Made by a program: the position numbers and the translations under genes
Notes under the pieces: generated by a model
Databases searched by the model: none
The model's input: the letters and a program-made list of their open reading frames with translations, nothing else
What the model was told of the DNA's origin: nothing
Part shown: positions 14,117 through 26,880 of the stretch, one piece after another
Layout of the letters: every line of letters begins with the position of its first letter
Position numbering within the stretch: the stretch's first letter is position 1
Origin: Aulostomus chinensis
Taxonomy: Eukaryota; Chordata; Actinopteri; Syngnathiformes; Aulostomidae
Assembly: GCA_037954235.1 (NCBI GenBank)
Contig: JBBMOA010000006.1
Span: 26,942,541-27,006,540, forward strand
DNA: 64,000 nt
Direction of reading: 5' to 3'

Positions 14117-14500
14117 TCACTTTGTAGGCTGAGTTTGAAACCCAACACTGGCACCAGGAGTCACCTTCCAAGAATGGCTCAAATACCCACCAACATCCCT
14201 GTGCCCTCCAGTCACAAGGCTGAGGTGGTACAGGAGGTCGGGATCCACGTAGCGCTTCTGCAGGATCTTGTGTTGATTGCGTAACATCTGAACTCGCTGG
14301 AGGACACTGGTTGGGACCGCACCTAAAGGCAACATGATGAAAGCACATCTCCAACTGTTTGATCAGTGCTGGGGCCACAGTCTTAGGTGGGCTCCACCGT
14401 GACCTTCCATAGACCCTGGGTGACCTCCTCTGAGAACTCTGCTCGCTCTCTGGGTCCTGTTCTGAGGATTCGGTTTCAGCAGAGCCATGCTGTGGATTCC
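14117..14500 (-). pseudogene. Unrecognised protein-like relic with an apparent frame switch
   Basis: On the - strand one frame reads KTVAPALIKQLEMCFHHV down to about 14335. A second frame then continues as GAVPTSVLQRVQMLRNQHKI and LQKRYVDPDLLYHLSLVTGG down to 14117. Both have ordinary protein composition, and they switch frame close to an acceptor-like TTGCCTTTAG at about 14325. A donor-like GTGGGT follows GGGATGTTG. This could be a frameshifted pseudogene, or one internal exon of a gene whose other exons were not found. I do not recognise the family. The longest single frame here (14049-14597) is probably a shadow. Confidence 0.25.
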
Positions 14501-14761
14501 TGTTATACACACTGGGGCAAATTAGAGAAGCAGTGAGAGAGAGAAAAGGAATGACTGCAATGAGTGAGTCCGGGAAAGGAGAAGTAAAACGACACAAATA
14601 GAGAGATGAGGTGGCGCTGAAAAGAGCACACGACTAGGTTTGGCTGGTGCTCCTCCTGGTTGTTGATGCCTCTGAGGAGGAGATTGATGGTCCTTGGGAG
14701 TGTGTGAAGGTGACATGATGTGTGTGTTTGGGGAGGGCTTGCTGAGTTTGCAGGTAGACAT

Positions 14762-17100
14762 TAGCGGTACAGAACCTGAGCCCCGCTCAGACCACCCGCG
14801 ATGCTTTTAACCAGTCAAGACGGTCAACCAGAAGAGTACCCAGAAAAAAAGACTATTTCATTGGAGCTTTAAGAGCCTGTATTGCTGTGAATGTGACTTT
14901 AATCCACCCCTGTCACAACGTGGAGGCATCACAGTATATATGAATAGATATGTTTATAGCAGAACGCATTTAGAAAACATACCATGCTTAAATACGTGCG
15001 ACTTTTTCAGCACCGTCATCTACAGCCACGTAGCTCCTCCACTGCCGTAAAAGACCTGACATGCTTGTCTTCCATTAAAACTTTCATCACATATAGGAAA
15101 ATTCCAGTTGATTACATCTGGGCCTTTTGGCCATAAATTCCACACCAAAATAATTGCCCAGGTGGGAACGCGTCCTCGGGGCAAGAAACACAACAGGTCG
15201 GATGACAAGACAAACAAGCAAGCGGTTTGTTTAGAGATCAAATTGGAAGTTCACAACCCTTTGTAATTTGTGTTCAAAGTTCTATTTAAAACCTAAACAA
15301 GGAGTTTTCGCTGTATAAATCAAACAAAAGACAAAACTGAGACCAAGAATAAATAACAGAAAATATGTCAAGTTGTTCCAAAAAAGGCCAGCTTTATCAA
15401 GGGCTCAAGTAAGGACCAAACCCTTTAGACCAATACATCCTGCATGAAGTACTCGGAGTGAGCTGCTCCTCCAGCACTCGGAGACTACAGGAGCGTAGGA
15501 CGTAGGGAACTGACTGCATCTTATATTTTAGATGTGTATTTTAGTTGTTTTGTTTTTTATGTTTTAAATCAGTTAAAATTAACTTCAGTGTCATGTGAAA
15601 TCCAGTAGTAGAAGTACAGGACGTGTGTTTTTCTTAGGGTGAAGTCTTTGCATTCTTTATTTCAAATTAATATTTATGTGCATTTTCTTTTAATAACAAA
15701 CCACATCATGGCAACTATGATTCCAAACTTGTACGTACAAATGGTGGATGGGAAGGGTGGAAACACCTCTTCATGTTGTATTTCATTTCAACTGATATGT
15801 TACATACATATTTTAATGCAGAACAAATTTCTCTTTTACTGCAAAATTCATCTTTTTTTGTTCAGGTGGTGTCTATGTCATGTAACCCAGAGACTCCAAA
15901 CAGAACCACATACACTCAAAAAAATCATTGTTTTTTTTGCTTGTTGCTTTCACTAGATTCCATGTAATACAACCAACAGACATTACTAAAAGCACTTTTT
16001 CATATACTACAAATCATTGCTTGTCTTTTTGTTAGTTAGTTTTGTTTATATCACCTCAAAACAGCATCTGCAGTGACCGTCCGCCCAAAAAGGTGCCACA
16101 CACTGTCACAACATTTACTCACAGCCAGCCAGCCCCTGATGTAAGCTCGCACACATTAAATTTGTTAAACGAGGAGCCTCGGGCAGCCTCGCAGGAGCCA
16201 GCCTCTCTGAGCCCACTGAGAGTTATAAAAAGAGCAGAGGGTAAGCAAAAGGGCACTCCCTCCACTTCTCTACCTCTGAGTCGCTCCCGGCCTCCATCGG
16301 CTCACTTTCTCCACCACACTTCTCTGATACTGATATTTCTGTTATTATTGCTTTGCCCTTTAAGTTAAAAAACAAACAAACCATGTTTTGTTGTTCGTTT
16401 GTCATAAATTTATACTGAAATTTACAGTGATTATTTATCTCAATGTCTTGGCAGTAAAGCCCCCATCAATAATTGTGTTTTGTTTTCTAGAGGGAAGAGG
16501 ACACTTTCGTGTGTCTGATTGCTAGTTACTTGTTTGTGATCCCGTCTCAAACGTCACGCGTGAACTAAATGATCACGTCCCTCTTGGAGCTCATATCCTG
16601 ACCTAACAAAGCTGATTTAATCTTCAAGCAGAATTACTTTGTCTGCGCGGTTTTGTTTAAGAGTAACTCGTCATCGAATACTGAGAACTAGGACGTGTCT
16701 TTGAACAGCATGTCATTATCTGTCGGCCTGTGGTTTTCAAAATAACAACTAAATATTTACTTGTGAGTGTTAGTAAAGATTCAGTAATTAACACCAGCAC
16801 TAATAATGGATGTCACTAAATGTCCTTGTCTTACTTGCCCCAGAGATTTGTGATTATAATTTCATCTGCTTTACTAAGAAATCATGCGATTATCGCATAC
16901 TTTAATTCGTGAGCCAATTTTTCTTTTTTAAAATTTCCAGCTGTGCTGTTGGTGTCTCGGTGCTTCACACAGTGTAATATATTTGGTCTCACTTCTCTTC
17001 AGCCAAGGCAAACTCCCTGACTTGTGTTTGATCAAAGGTGGGCGAAGATGAACCAAAGGTACTTCCAAGTGTGAAAGACAAAAAAAGAGCATGTTTGTCT
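14762..17100. other. Gene-free stretch
   Basis: AT-rich intergenic DNA. No exon, RNA gene or clear mobile element was recognised. Confidence 0.55.
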
Positions 17101-17136
17101 AGACAGAGAAGAAAGATGGTGGGAGATGGCGAGAGA

Positions 17137-17393
17137 AGAGAGAGATAGAGAGAGTGAGTGAGAGAGACAGACAGAGAGAGAGAGTTAGTCCCGTGTGGAT
17201 AGAGTGTCGAGGTGTTGAAATGGCCCGTCGAGGCAGAATGTCAGCTCTAGACGAGGAGATAGACGAGAGCACCGGTGTGTCCACAGCTCGGAGCCACGCG
17301 CTGCACCCACCAACACTCCAGGACTGCTGGAGACTTCGCCGCTGCTCCTGGAGCTGGGAGGAAGCAGCCCAGTACCAACTTAAAAACATGTAA
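17137..17393 (+). other. GA repeat plus CpG-rich patch with a short open frame
   Basis: A (GA)n-rich tract at about 17137-17185 is followed by roughly 170 bp with many CpG dinucleotides, in contrast to the AT-rich flanks. A + frame here contains MARRGRMSALDEEIDEST and ends at 17393. Local CpG retention could mark an unmethylated promoter or an upstream alternative first exon, but no splice partner or known protein was identified. The function is unknown. Confidence 0.2.
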
Positions 17394-17399
17394 ACATTG

Positions 17400-20300
17400 T
17401 CTGTCTCTGTTTTTTTCTTCACAACATGAACTCCAGCACTCAGTCCAACTCTTTGACACTCAAACTCCGCTACCATTGTAAAGCCCTGAAAGGAATCTGT
17501 CTCTCTGAAATGCCACATCCTTAACAGAAAACGCATGGAAAGCCTTCACAAGGCCAACATTGTTCTTCAGGCCCCTTAAAATGCACACTGAGCCGTTGTC
17601 GGAGGGGAAAAAGTTCTGTAGCTCTGTGGGTGAGAATTCAAGCTTCTGCTAAATACCATCCTTAGCAAATGTTACTATTATTCGTTACTTCTTTTACATT
17701 ACAGATTAAAAAAAAAAATCACAAGCAGATTACTGAACCGGGGGGACCTGAGGCAGCAGGAGACAACTGAAACAGTAAATTTAAAGCACTGACATATTAC
17801 TCAACTGAACACAGAGAGTTGTTTGTACAAGAAGCAAAACACCCCGTGGAAAGAATCCAGATATCAATGTCTGTTTGGCATTAACTCCTCAAGAACTTGT
17901 CCAATATACTCTGGTGCAGTCTGGTTCCACGTCCTAGCAGCCATCTGTGAATCCAGTGGGCGAATGGCACAATAAACCCTCATATAAGGTGCTTGCAATG
18001 CACTGCACCTCTTCGTGTGGAAGCCTAATGAGCAGAGAACCAGCGATGGCTTTGCTACGGTCTGTTGATGATGGCGCTCCCATAAAGCCCCCGCTAATTA
18101 AAAGCCACCACTGTGCTGCAGCTCACAGCCAAAATAACCTCCAGCTCCGACTGCTTGATGGAGTCAAACATGGCTGCCTTCTTGAGTTTTCAGTCAAAAC
18201 AAAAGTGAAGCATGTGAGACTCTTGGAACTGAGCTGAGAAAACCTGGTAAATGTACACTCTACTTTTATTTTTATCAATGCTACGAAACGTTTGTGTTTT
18301 ACTACATTATTGTAAATTTTGCGTCACTGATAATGTAAGTTTGACCAAAAATAAATTAAAAATGCAGACGGGCATCACCTGTCACCAGGCAGGTTTAGAG
18401 TGGTTGGTACCGGTCCTGTTGTTGGAGACAAGATGAAGATGATGTATTATAGCAGATTATTTAAAGGTTAGAAGGTACTTTTACACCCCTCCTGGGATGA
18501 GTGACTAGACCCTGATACCAGCAGCCCTGGTACCAACAAACCTGAGACCCGAGCAGCTGGCGACAGTTGATGGAATTCTGCTTTTAACATTGTGTTTCAC
18601 AACCATAAGCCATCAGGTCGATGTTTTTCTAACCTTACCCAAATGTTTTTATGCTCCTAAACATAACCAGGCCTTTATTGTTTTGACACGTCATAAAATG
18701 TTATTTTACAACAGTGAATTTCATCAAGTTTTCTAAAGTACAAAACAACATTTACCGCCGCCCGATCCATGATGATTGACTTGGCATTGTTCCTGCAGGC
18801 ACGTACATTAAACAGATGCCATGGCACCGTCATGAAATGCCGTGTTGAAAGGCGGCGGACATTTTCATGTATTTCTTTGGGATTATGTTGGAATAAAGAA
18901 CTCCACCGATTGTGAAAGGCATTTTTCAGAGTGGTGGGTTATTATTATCACCTGGCTCACCAGTTCAGTTAAATGTCATTTCAGCTCTTTGGTTTGCTGT
19001 TGTGGTTCGGTCCAGCGGTGGCATCAGCTGTCTCGAGGTGAGCAACGGCTATTTTCAGCTCTGTTAACTCCATTTTACCCAGCACCAAAGAGTTACGACA
19101 CCGATGACATAAATGGAGAACATAATGGATTATTAAGCAGGTTAAGGGGCCAGGTGTTTATCTCAGGAGTTTGTTGCCTGTAAGATTAAAGTTGAGCTGA
19201 AATTAAAAATGAATTTATGACCCTTTTAGTTCAGAGTCACTGGGTTCAGCTATACTCAACAATATATGGCAAAAAAAAATTACATCAAAGTCTACAGTAT
19301 TTCTTTGTATTTTGTAAAACTAAATATGACAGGTGACAATTTCAACCAATACTGTCATGAAATTCATTGTGTATTAGCTAAGATACAGTAGTTAGCTTCC
19401 TAGCAAATGAAGTTCAGGTAATTGTCTCCCTAAACAGTTGATAATCTTCATCTTTCTCTCCCTGACAGATCCTGTCGGTGTTATGACACTCCGGATTTTC
19501 ATTATTTCCCACTTTTATACTCTGTTTCACTCCGATAAAGCCAGAGATGAATCAGAAGACAGGTTGAGACCTCAGAAGTCAAAAGCCCAAACGACTCTGT
19601 GGAAGAAAATGTAGCGTTTCTGAGAGCTGATAACACTTCTTTCCATGTTGGTGGTTTGGCGAATGGAGACAGAACCCTAGGGTGTGATGTGCCCCTTGGC
19701 AGTCCCGGACATGTCAGTGGAGTTCACCTCCCATCCAGTCCACAACAGAGCAAACACAGGAACCACATCAAAGCAGCTGAGCAGGGCCACAGTGTCCCTG
19801 TGTGCTGGTTTGTTATTCTCCTCCAAAGGTTAATTACAGTGGGGCTTCAAAGGCCGGCCTGGCCATCTGCAAGGAATTTGAAAGTTGAAGTCTAAAATTC
19901 CTGTCAGGACGAAAGGAAAACAGAAACAGACCAATCAATCAGTACACTGCTAAATTACACACCCCTCTGCTCTCGATTGCAATGGGGGGGGGGGGGGGGT
20001 AATGTCTCACTCTGAGGCAGGGACTTGACGCCTTCATAATCCAATCTGCTGCGTAGTTCATGTGAAAAGGTAAAGTGAGGCCACATCGCTGGTGCAGGCG
20101 GAATTAGAGCGATAAACAAATGTGCTGCTGTAAAACATCTTGAATGAAAATGCCTCGTGTGAAAGTGGCACAGAGAGGGGAGGTTAAAGAAAGGGAGTAT
20201 GGGAATATAGTTGCACCCCCACCCAGCCGTGGTTTCCATCCCGAGCTGTGCCATAACTCCATGAGTGGCGACAGTGCGTTTCAAGGCCTGCTGGTGTCCC

Positions 20301-20820
20301 TGGCAGCTCTCGTTAGTGCTATCAATAGTCAGCTATTTGTGTTTGTGCAACTGAATCCTGGGCTCTTTATGACTGTTTACCATGGAGGGAGTCTAGTTAA
20401 GGGCCCTCCGTGCTATTGAGTATCTCAAATAAAGAATATCCACTGGCAGAGCTAGCAGTTCAAGTAAGTTCTTACCGTTGTCTGAGAACCCGGTGCTAGA
20501 ATATCCGGACATTTAGAGCACGGTCTGCTCAATCATGGTCCGCTACGGCTCAACTTTCTCACACTGATTGCTTCGTTCTGTGTGCATAAACTGACGCTGT
20601 TATAAGCTTAAACAAACCACAAGGAATAAACTTGCACTGCTCAAACTCACAGGTCCGTTTGGCACTTGTCAACTTTCCCAAAACTGCAAACCACTTGTGT
20701 TTATTCTAATGAGGCGCAGAGGGCTGAAGGAGAAGCATTAAGGGGGTCTACAGAGCTGCTGCAGTGCCCCTCAGTCTGCATTTATTATTCCAATATTGAG
20801 AACATGCGTGTCTAATTGCT
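17400..20820. other. Gene-free stretch, poly-G run
   Basis: Nothing recognised apart from a homopolymeric G run of about 18 bases near 19983-20000, which can form G-quadruplex-like structures and is prone to sequencing error. Confidence 0.55.
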
Positions 20821-20833
20821 TTTGCTTGAAAAG

Positions 20834-20902
20834 TGTGTGTGTGTGTGTCTGTGTGTGTGTGTGAGAGAGAGAGCGAGAGAGAGAGAGTGAGCGAGAGAGA
20901 GA
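20834..20902. repeat. Compound (GT)n-(GA)n microsatellite
   Basis: Interrupted GT units pass directly into GA units. Confidence 0.9.
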
Positions 20903-21359
20903 TTATTCTGCTGGTTTCAGTTTTTTTGTTCTTTTTGTCGTTAAATGAAACTTGTGCAATGGTTACACGTCTCATTTGTCTTTAATACAGGAAGGAGTCA
21001 GACGCTCTTCACCCTACCCTCACAAAGGGCTCCCGATGTGGGGCAAGTCAGTGAAGGAAACTTTAGAAGGAGAGCTTGAAGGAGCTGGAGCACACTGGGG
21101 AGAAACATCACAACTCCTCTGCATCTTTCCTTCTTGTAGAGGTGAGATGGATGAGACTGTAAGACTTGGATCCTGAGGACTCTTCTATTCCATTGAAAGG
21201 ATGTACATGTAACATACTGGTCAGAGAAAACATTAAATCAAGTTCCTTAATTCTGTGTGAAATGATAGAGAGAAGATCTTTCGGCTTCCAAAATCAAAAA
21301 TATCTAAAAAAAAACAAAAACAACAGACTTGGATGAAATTCATTGATGCTATGTATTCT

Positions 21360-21516
21360 AATAAAGGGGATTAAGGATAAGCTCCTGCAGATGTTTGGGA
21401 TCCTGTTCTGGATCAGTTGGGAAGAAGTCAGTGGTGTTTAATGATACTATAATCTGTATCCACGTAGCCTTGGTGGAGGTATGTGTGCTTTCTGAGTGCT
21501 TTGTTGTATTACTACG
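21360..21516 (+). mobile_element. 3' fragment of a teleost nonautonomous DNA transposon
   Basis: The terminal part, near 21472-21513, reads CTTGGTGGAGGTATGTGTGC followed by TTTCTGAGTGCTTT. The right end of the element at 46637-46856 carries nearly the same sequence. This matches a widespread fish repeat whose ends read as GGCGGAGGTATGCGCTCT-type termini. The left half here is missing or too diverged to define, so this is a truncated copy. Family name from memory; the class was not verified. Confidence 0.5.
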
Positions 21517-21644
21517 CCCTTGTGAACATTGTGTCTGAATGTTGCTATTTACAGGAAACTCCCCTCATTTGTTAAGGTAGGAGGCCATCGGATACATACT
21601 GTATAAATTAGTGAATGTAAATGATGAGCCCTCATAAAGCTACT

Positions 21645-21925
21645 CGTGTGTGTGTGTGTGTTTCTTGTATGAACTAACCCTTAAAAAAACACCGTCACTA
21701 CGGGGACATTTTGACTTGTTAGGACATTTTTGCAAGTCCTAACAACTTTCAAGTGCTGTTTGAAGTTCAAGACTTGGTTTTAGGGTCGGGGTTAGAATTA
21801 GGTCAGGTATAGGTTCAGGGTCAGGCATTTAGCTGTGATGGGCACGGTTGGGGTTAGGGAATAAATTACGCCAATCACTGTCCCCACAAACCTAAAAATA
21901 CAAGCGTGTGTGAGCATGCGTGCGT
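21645..21925. repeat. Degenerate repeat flanked by GT microsatellite, with TTAGGG-like units
   Basis: A short (GT)n at about 21647-21661 leads into a block with GGGGACATTTT, repeated GTTAG/GGTTAGGG-like words around 21780-21865 and CTGTCCCCACAAACCTAAAA, then an alternating GT-rich tail. The arrangement resembles a repeat often found beside GT microsatellites in fish. Its origin is unclear. Confidence 0.4.
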
Positions 21926-23500
21926 GCATGCATGCATGTGTGCCTGAAGGGTCTCTTGCAGAGCGGTGAAACCTTCAGTCTCTTTAATTCTTCCTGCTCA
22001 TTGGTTTACGTGTCTACATTAAATGGAGCCACATGTTATCAGTCCACTTCTACGTGTGGTGGTGGGGTTCGGGGGGTGGGGTTGCTGGGCCTCTTTAATC
22101 CAACAAAAAGACTCAGAGGAAATCGATCAGTGAATCAATGGAAATGTAATCATCAGTGCTTGATGCTCCTTATAACCTCGTCAGCCTAAACATGCTCTCA
22201 GCTCCGGCAGCTTTGGCAGGCACGATTCATTAGTTCACGTCAGAAGTCGAGTTTGTGCGCAAGCAGTGTGTGTATGAGTGACATGTGACAGCCTGGACCA
22301 CGCAGGTATCACGTTCACTGAGTGAGTCACAGGCTGCACCTGCACTGCTACCCAAACCCAGTGTGTGTGTGTGTGTGTGTGTCAAGCCCCCACCTGAAAA
22401 ACATTAGACCTGTTCAGCCACCACACACCCTGCATTCTTGCACTAACATGTTTGAATACTCACACTTATGTACACATATCAGATTTATATGCAAAGCATT
22501 TAGAAAGTAGTTGACTTGGCCAGTGTTACACAAGGTCCACCATCAGTGGAGAAGAAACAATAGCAGGCTGCTCAGAATGAACGCTCAGATGCCTTTGATT
22601 AAAGTTGACCATGAAGATATGCCCCGAGCATTTGGAATCAATTTCATATCAATCAGCCTTAATATCACCAACAGTTCCGGAGTTATTCAACTAAACTCAG
22701 ACGGGGTAATAGCAGAACTGATCCGCATCAGATGATACTGAGCCAGCGCGAGATAACATTACCATTTCTCGCATGCTTCATAGAGATCCATCAAGAGTTT
22801 CTGAATGCTCAAAAGGTGTCATGTTGTGTGCATGTGTCGTAAGAATAATATGATCCATCCAGTATTTTCCTCTGGATCCACCTTGAAACAGTTGGAGTCT
22901 GTAACACTAACTGGATCTAAAAAAACACTAGTTGGTGGGTGGAAGTATCCAACTCGATTAGACACACTACAAGAGTGTCATATGTTACTTTAAATTCAGC
23001 CTGGATATGATGATATCCGGAACAGTTTGTGATATATTCACGTTAATAAAATGTCCTAATCAATGGTCTGATTATCCAAACGAATACATAAATAGAGGTA
23101 ACGATCAGACAGATGTGTAAAAGGGTCCATAAGTATGGGCAGACATCTCCGCTCGCTGTAGGCTCCATATCAATTACCAGGTTGTCATCTGAGTCTGAAT
23201 AAATCAACTGCAACATTCAGCCATCACCTCACTCAACTGTACGTTAAGCAGCAGATATCATATTTGTCAGTGGAAGAGTGATGGCTTTAATGAAGCCCAT
23301 CTATCAGCAGCAGGGGACTCTCAGTGCCGATGGAGCAAACTGTCGGGAAGGTGCTCAACTAAAATCCCCTGACTCACCATCTCCGAGCACAGGCCCAAGT
23401 CAAGCCTGTCAATGTAAATATGAATTCAAGGAGTTACAGCAGTTACTTGATCTTTGATGCTCCAGATGACAAACAACCCTCATGCCTGTCGATACAGTGA
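21926..23500. other. Gene-free stretch
   Basis: No gene recognised. A short (TG)n lies at 22358-22381. Confidence 0.55.
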
Positions 23501-23509
23501 GAAGCTGCA

Positions 23510-24170
23510 GGACACAGTTAGCTTAGCTTAGCACAAAAACTGGACAAACTGATCTCAGTGAAATACACTGAGTAGCCAGAATTGATTTGGGTCCTTCCAT
23601 GGTGGACACACAAAATCCCTGGTACACCAATGTTAAAGCTTTCACGTGTTTTCCAATTATCACAACAAATATATTCACCAGGCCAAGTTAAAGTTGTGCA
23701 ACATGTTGTAAATGGGACCAGGACTTGAGCACCACCTACCTCTGGTGTTTGTTTTAGACCCAACCTGCCCCCTGATGTGGGACAGATTAGTGACTCATGT
23801 TGTAACATTGCTGAACAAGATAATTGGTGAGCCTCCCACTAAAAAGGATTTTAACTGATTTACATTGGCTTTGTTTCATTGATGTTTTCTGTTGTTGTCC
23901 TTGTTTCTTGTAAGTTTTATGAGGTTGGCCTTTTTGCTGCTCCAGGATTCACTTTCTTACTGGCTGACTATCTGTTAAAGGGGTAGTTCAGATTGTTTCA
24001 AGTGAGGTTGTATGAGGTAGTCCTCCATAGTAGGGGTCTTACTTTCACTCCATGTGGGTACGTTTGTCAGACACATGCAGCACCGCGGATCGGCTGTTTG
24101 AGTGGGATCTCTTTAAAGCACCCACCGTTGAAGCAAATCAACATGTTTACAAAATACCTTTTAGGGTCTG
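23510..24170. mobile_element. Fragments of common fish repeats
   Basis: Two sequence words familiar from many teleost repeats occur here: ACAGTTAGCTTAGCTTAGCA near 23514 and AAAGGGGTAGTTCAGATT near 23978. The second continues with a conserved GTTGTATGAGGTA block. Boundaries and terminal repeats cannot be fixed by eye, so the class is not assigned. They lie directly beside the TIR element at 24180-24617, giving a nested transposon cluster. Confidence 0.4.
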
Positions 24171-24179
24171 CATAGCTGA

Positions 24180-24617
24180 GGCGCATTTCCACTGTCTCAC
24201 TTCGGCTGGGTTGGTACGGTTCGGTACAGGTGCGTTTCCGTGGTCGGACTTACTGGCCGAGTTACCCGGCGTAATTTGTGTGCGACACAACAACAATGGA
24301 GGACATGGAGGCAGCGTTACGCCTGTTGCTTGGTCAGTGGTTTTTGCTCAAACTACAATTGAGAGACGACAGACAGGCAAGGCTTCAAGTGGCCAAACAG
24401 AACACCCAAGGAAAGACTTTACCAAGCCATCGACCAGTATTCCACAGAGGCCAAGATGATACGAAGTAGACGATGTAAGCAGGTAAGTTACCCAACCAAC
24501 ACCCTGCTATGTGTTTACATCACATTTTAGTCCCCGCTCGGCTCACCTGGAACCCCAGCGGAGCAGGGACCAAAATGGTAACGGTTAGTACCATGTTGGG
24601 GCCAGTGGAAACACACC
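24180..24617 (+). mobile_element. TIR element, PIF/Harbinger-like, with a small coding remnant
   Basis: The ends form an imperfect inverted repeat. The left end reads GGCGCATTTCCACTG (24180-24194) and the right end CAGTGGAAACACACC (24603-24617), with 12 of 15 positions pairing and the differences being transitions of the kind CpG decay produces. Inside, near 24196-24245, is the word GGTACGGTTCGGTACAGG. An open frame beginning MEDMEAALRLLLGQWFLL (Met codon near 24296) is followed by a donor-like GGTAAGT at about 24481. An acidic start followed by a Leu-rich helix is reminiscent of first coding exons of Harbinger elements. The class is inferred, and the target duplication is not clear. Confidence 0.4.
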
Positions 24618-24829
24618 CTAATATTACTTGCTCTTTTAAATCACATCAAGTTTTGAAGTTATGCTATTTGCATGCAAAAGTCTATGTCTGTAATGTCTCC
24701 AGCTCCATCCTCCAAATATGGTTATTTCTGGTTGTGAGAAGCCAAAATGGTGATGGCCAAACTTCAGTCTTCAGAAGAGTGACATCACACTCACGCCGCA
24801 CTTTGTGTATTATCAATATTTTCAATTAA

Positions 24830-26869
24830 ATTTGTTTTACACAGCTTAAAAGCTTTTTTGGAAACAGATTTTTAGTTTAACCCTGTATAGCTGTCATATT
24901 AGTGCGTAGCATAACTTTTGTGCGTTTGTTATATGATGTGCTATCCAACACAACAAGTTAACATGAGGTTTTAGAGTTGCAGCAGGACCACCACTGGAGA
25001 TAAGAGCCACCACTTCCTTCACTACTGTCCATAAAAATGTTCAGAGGGACTTCAAATTACACATTGCTCGGTTGCCACAATGAGACAACTACACATTCAC
25101 CGTGATTACATGCAGCAGGTCGGTCAAGATTTTCCATCAGTTCAGTCAAAGGGACGTGATTGCGCAACGACATTGTGACATTGTTTGACTCCTTCAATGT
25201 GTCCTAAACATTTTTATCTGTTTTAATGTAACTCCCCCGTCATAGAAGTGCAAATAGAAGACTAAGGATAAAAAAAATAAAAATTCTCAACAGAAAAATG
25301 CAGTGAGGGAATGTGCTGCAGACTACATAAACCACTCATCTCCAGCTTCCAGTGCCAGCGATAACTCTCTATCTGTCAGTCAGCAGCCTGGAGCGGGGGA
25401 GTTCTGGTACTGTATCTTCAAGTTACAACCAAAATGCAATATTTCACCAGCAAATAAACACAGTTTGATGCAGTGCTGACGCAGATGAGGGGAACTAGAA
25501 TCACCAGAAGACGCCCACATGACTAAACAGTCCATACTCCCACTGCAGCTATGAATCTCCTCTACTTTTTAATCAGTCAGAAAATCAATGTCACACGCCA
25601 AGAGAAATGCACATTAAATTCATTAAGGGAGGTCTAACAGCAGGGCAGCGCATAGACGGTGGTGTTTTAAAAGTCATTTTTAATTCCACGGATCATAAAA
25701 CTCGAGCTGTCGTTTGAACTGCAGCGCCTGTCACCCTTTTTTTTTTTTTTTTTGCGGTGTTTTGGCTTTGTGAAGGATAAAAGCAGTCTGTGAAAATGGA
25801 TCGGTTAAAATGGACCGGTTGGCTCACAGCAGAATAGAAACACATCGCTCCCAAATCCCTCCTCCCCAGCTGAAACAGGACCCCGGTTCAACGGCGGAGT
25901 TGCACTTGCAACAATATTCATGGCCTGCTATAGTTTACATAAGCACACATCTCACTGTGGCTTTTCCTCTTTGGATGCTCAGGGGCTAGTGGATGCAGTC
26001 TAAGTGAAAATATTATGATGGAGGGAAATGACCCGTGAAGGGCTGATGAGAAAACAGCTTTCCAATGGCTCTCTGAGTGGATGGAGGGCGAGGGAGGCAG
26101 CAGCTGCAAGTTCTACTGCCCGGAGGTCAGGCAGGGTCAGCGAGGACGGGTGGGACAGTGGTTGGGACGTGACTTCAGTCTCCCCCACATTTGCTGCCAG
26201 GGCCAAGCTGTAGTCTGAACACTCCTATCCGGTGTAAAACTGGGCCACAGTAGCATCTCCCTGGATCGCTGCAGGACCAGTTCTAGGAAGCTAAATAGCA
26301 GCGGTTTGTCTAGACAGGAGGATCGAGTTGCAACCTTAATATTTCCAGAATAAGTCAGGCTTTTTTTGACGTTGGTGTACCAGATGTTTTGCTGCTGTGT
26401 GTAAACTGTATAACATGCCAGGAAGGACAGACAGTCACAAGAAAGTATTATAAATCCATCAATTCATCATACAAGTCACTGACTCAGACGTTTCTGTACG
26501 TGGTGGGTGAGCAAACTCCACCTGGCTGAGTCACGAACAGAAGTGCACTCAGTTGCCTTGAAGTCACAGTTTACAAACTGACTAGATAAAAATTCAGCCT
26601 TGTGTAACTACAAATCACGAGTCATTGTGGGGCAGAGCTTAGTTGATAAGAGTGTTGATGTTAATGGGCGGGTCTATCCAGTATTTGTGCTCACATGAAG
26701 TTGTTCTGCTAAAATATCCCTTTATTTTGCTCACATTGTTCATGTCTGTGGAGGTCAGTCTAGCTGTCGATCCAAATAAGATTCCATTTCTGACCCTAGT
26801 AATCAAATATTTGCATTAAAAAGTTGAATTATGCAAGTTAAAACAAGTAGGAATATATCATGTATTAAA
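24830..26869. other. Gene-free stretch
   Basis: No gene recognised. A poly-T run lies at about 25738-25753. The segment at 24629-24800, with GTTTTGAAGTTATGCTATTT and GTGAGAAGCCAAAATGG, may be another old repeat. Confidence 0.5.
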
Positions 26870-26880
26870 GGATCATTCCA

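Noticed and set aside
14049..14597. 182-codon - strand open frame taken as one gene
   Set aside because: The sequence after about 14335 in this frame looks random, while another frame there is more protein-like. Treated as a possible frameshifted relic instead.
21645..21925. Interstitial telomeric repeat
   Set aside because: Only scattered GGTTAGGG-like words are present, not tandem TTAGGG arrays.
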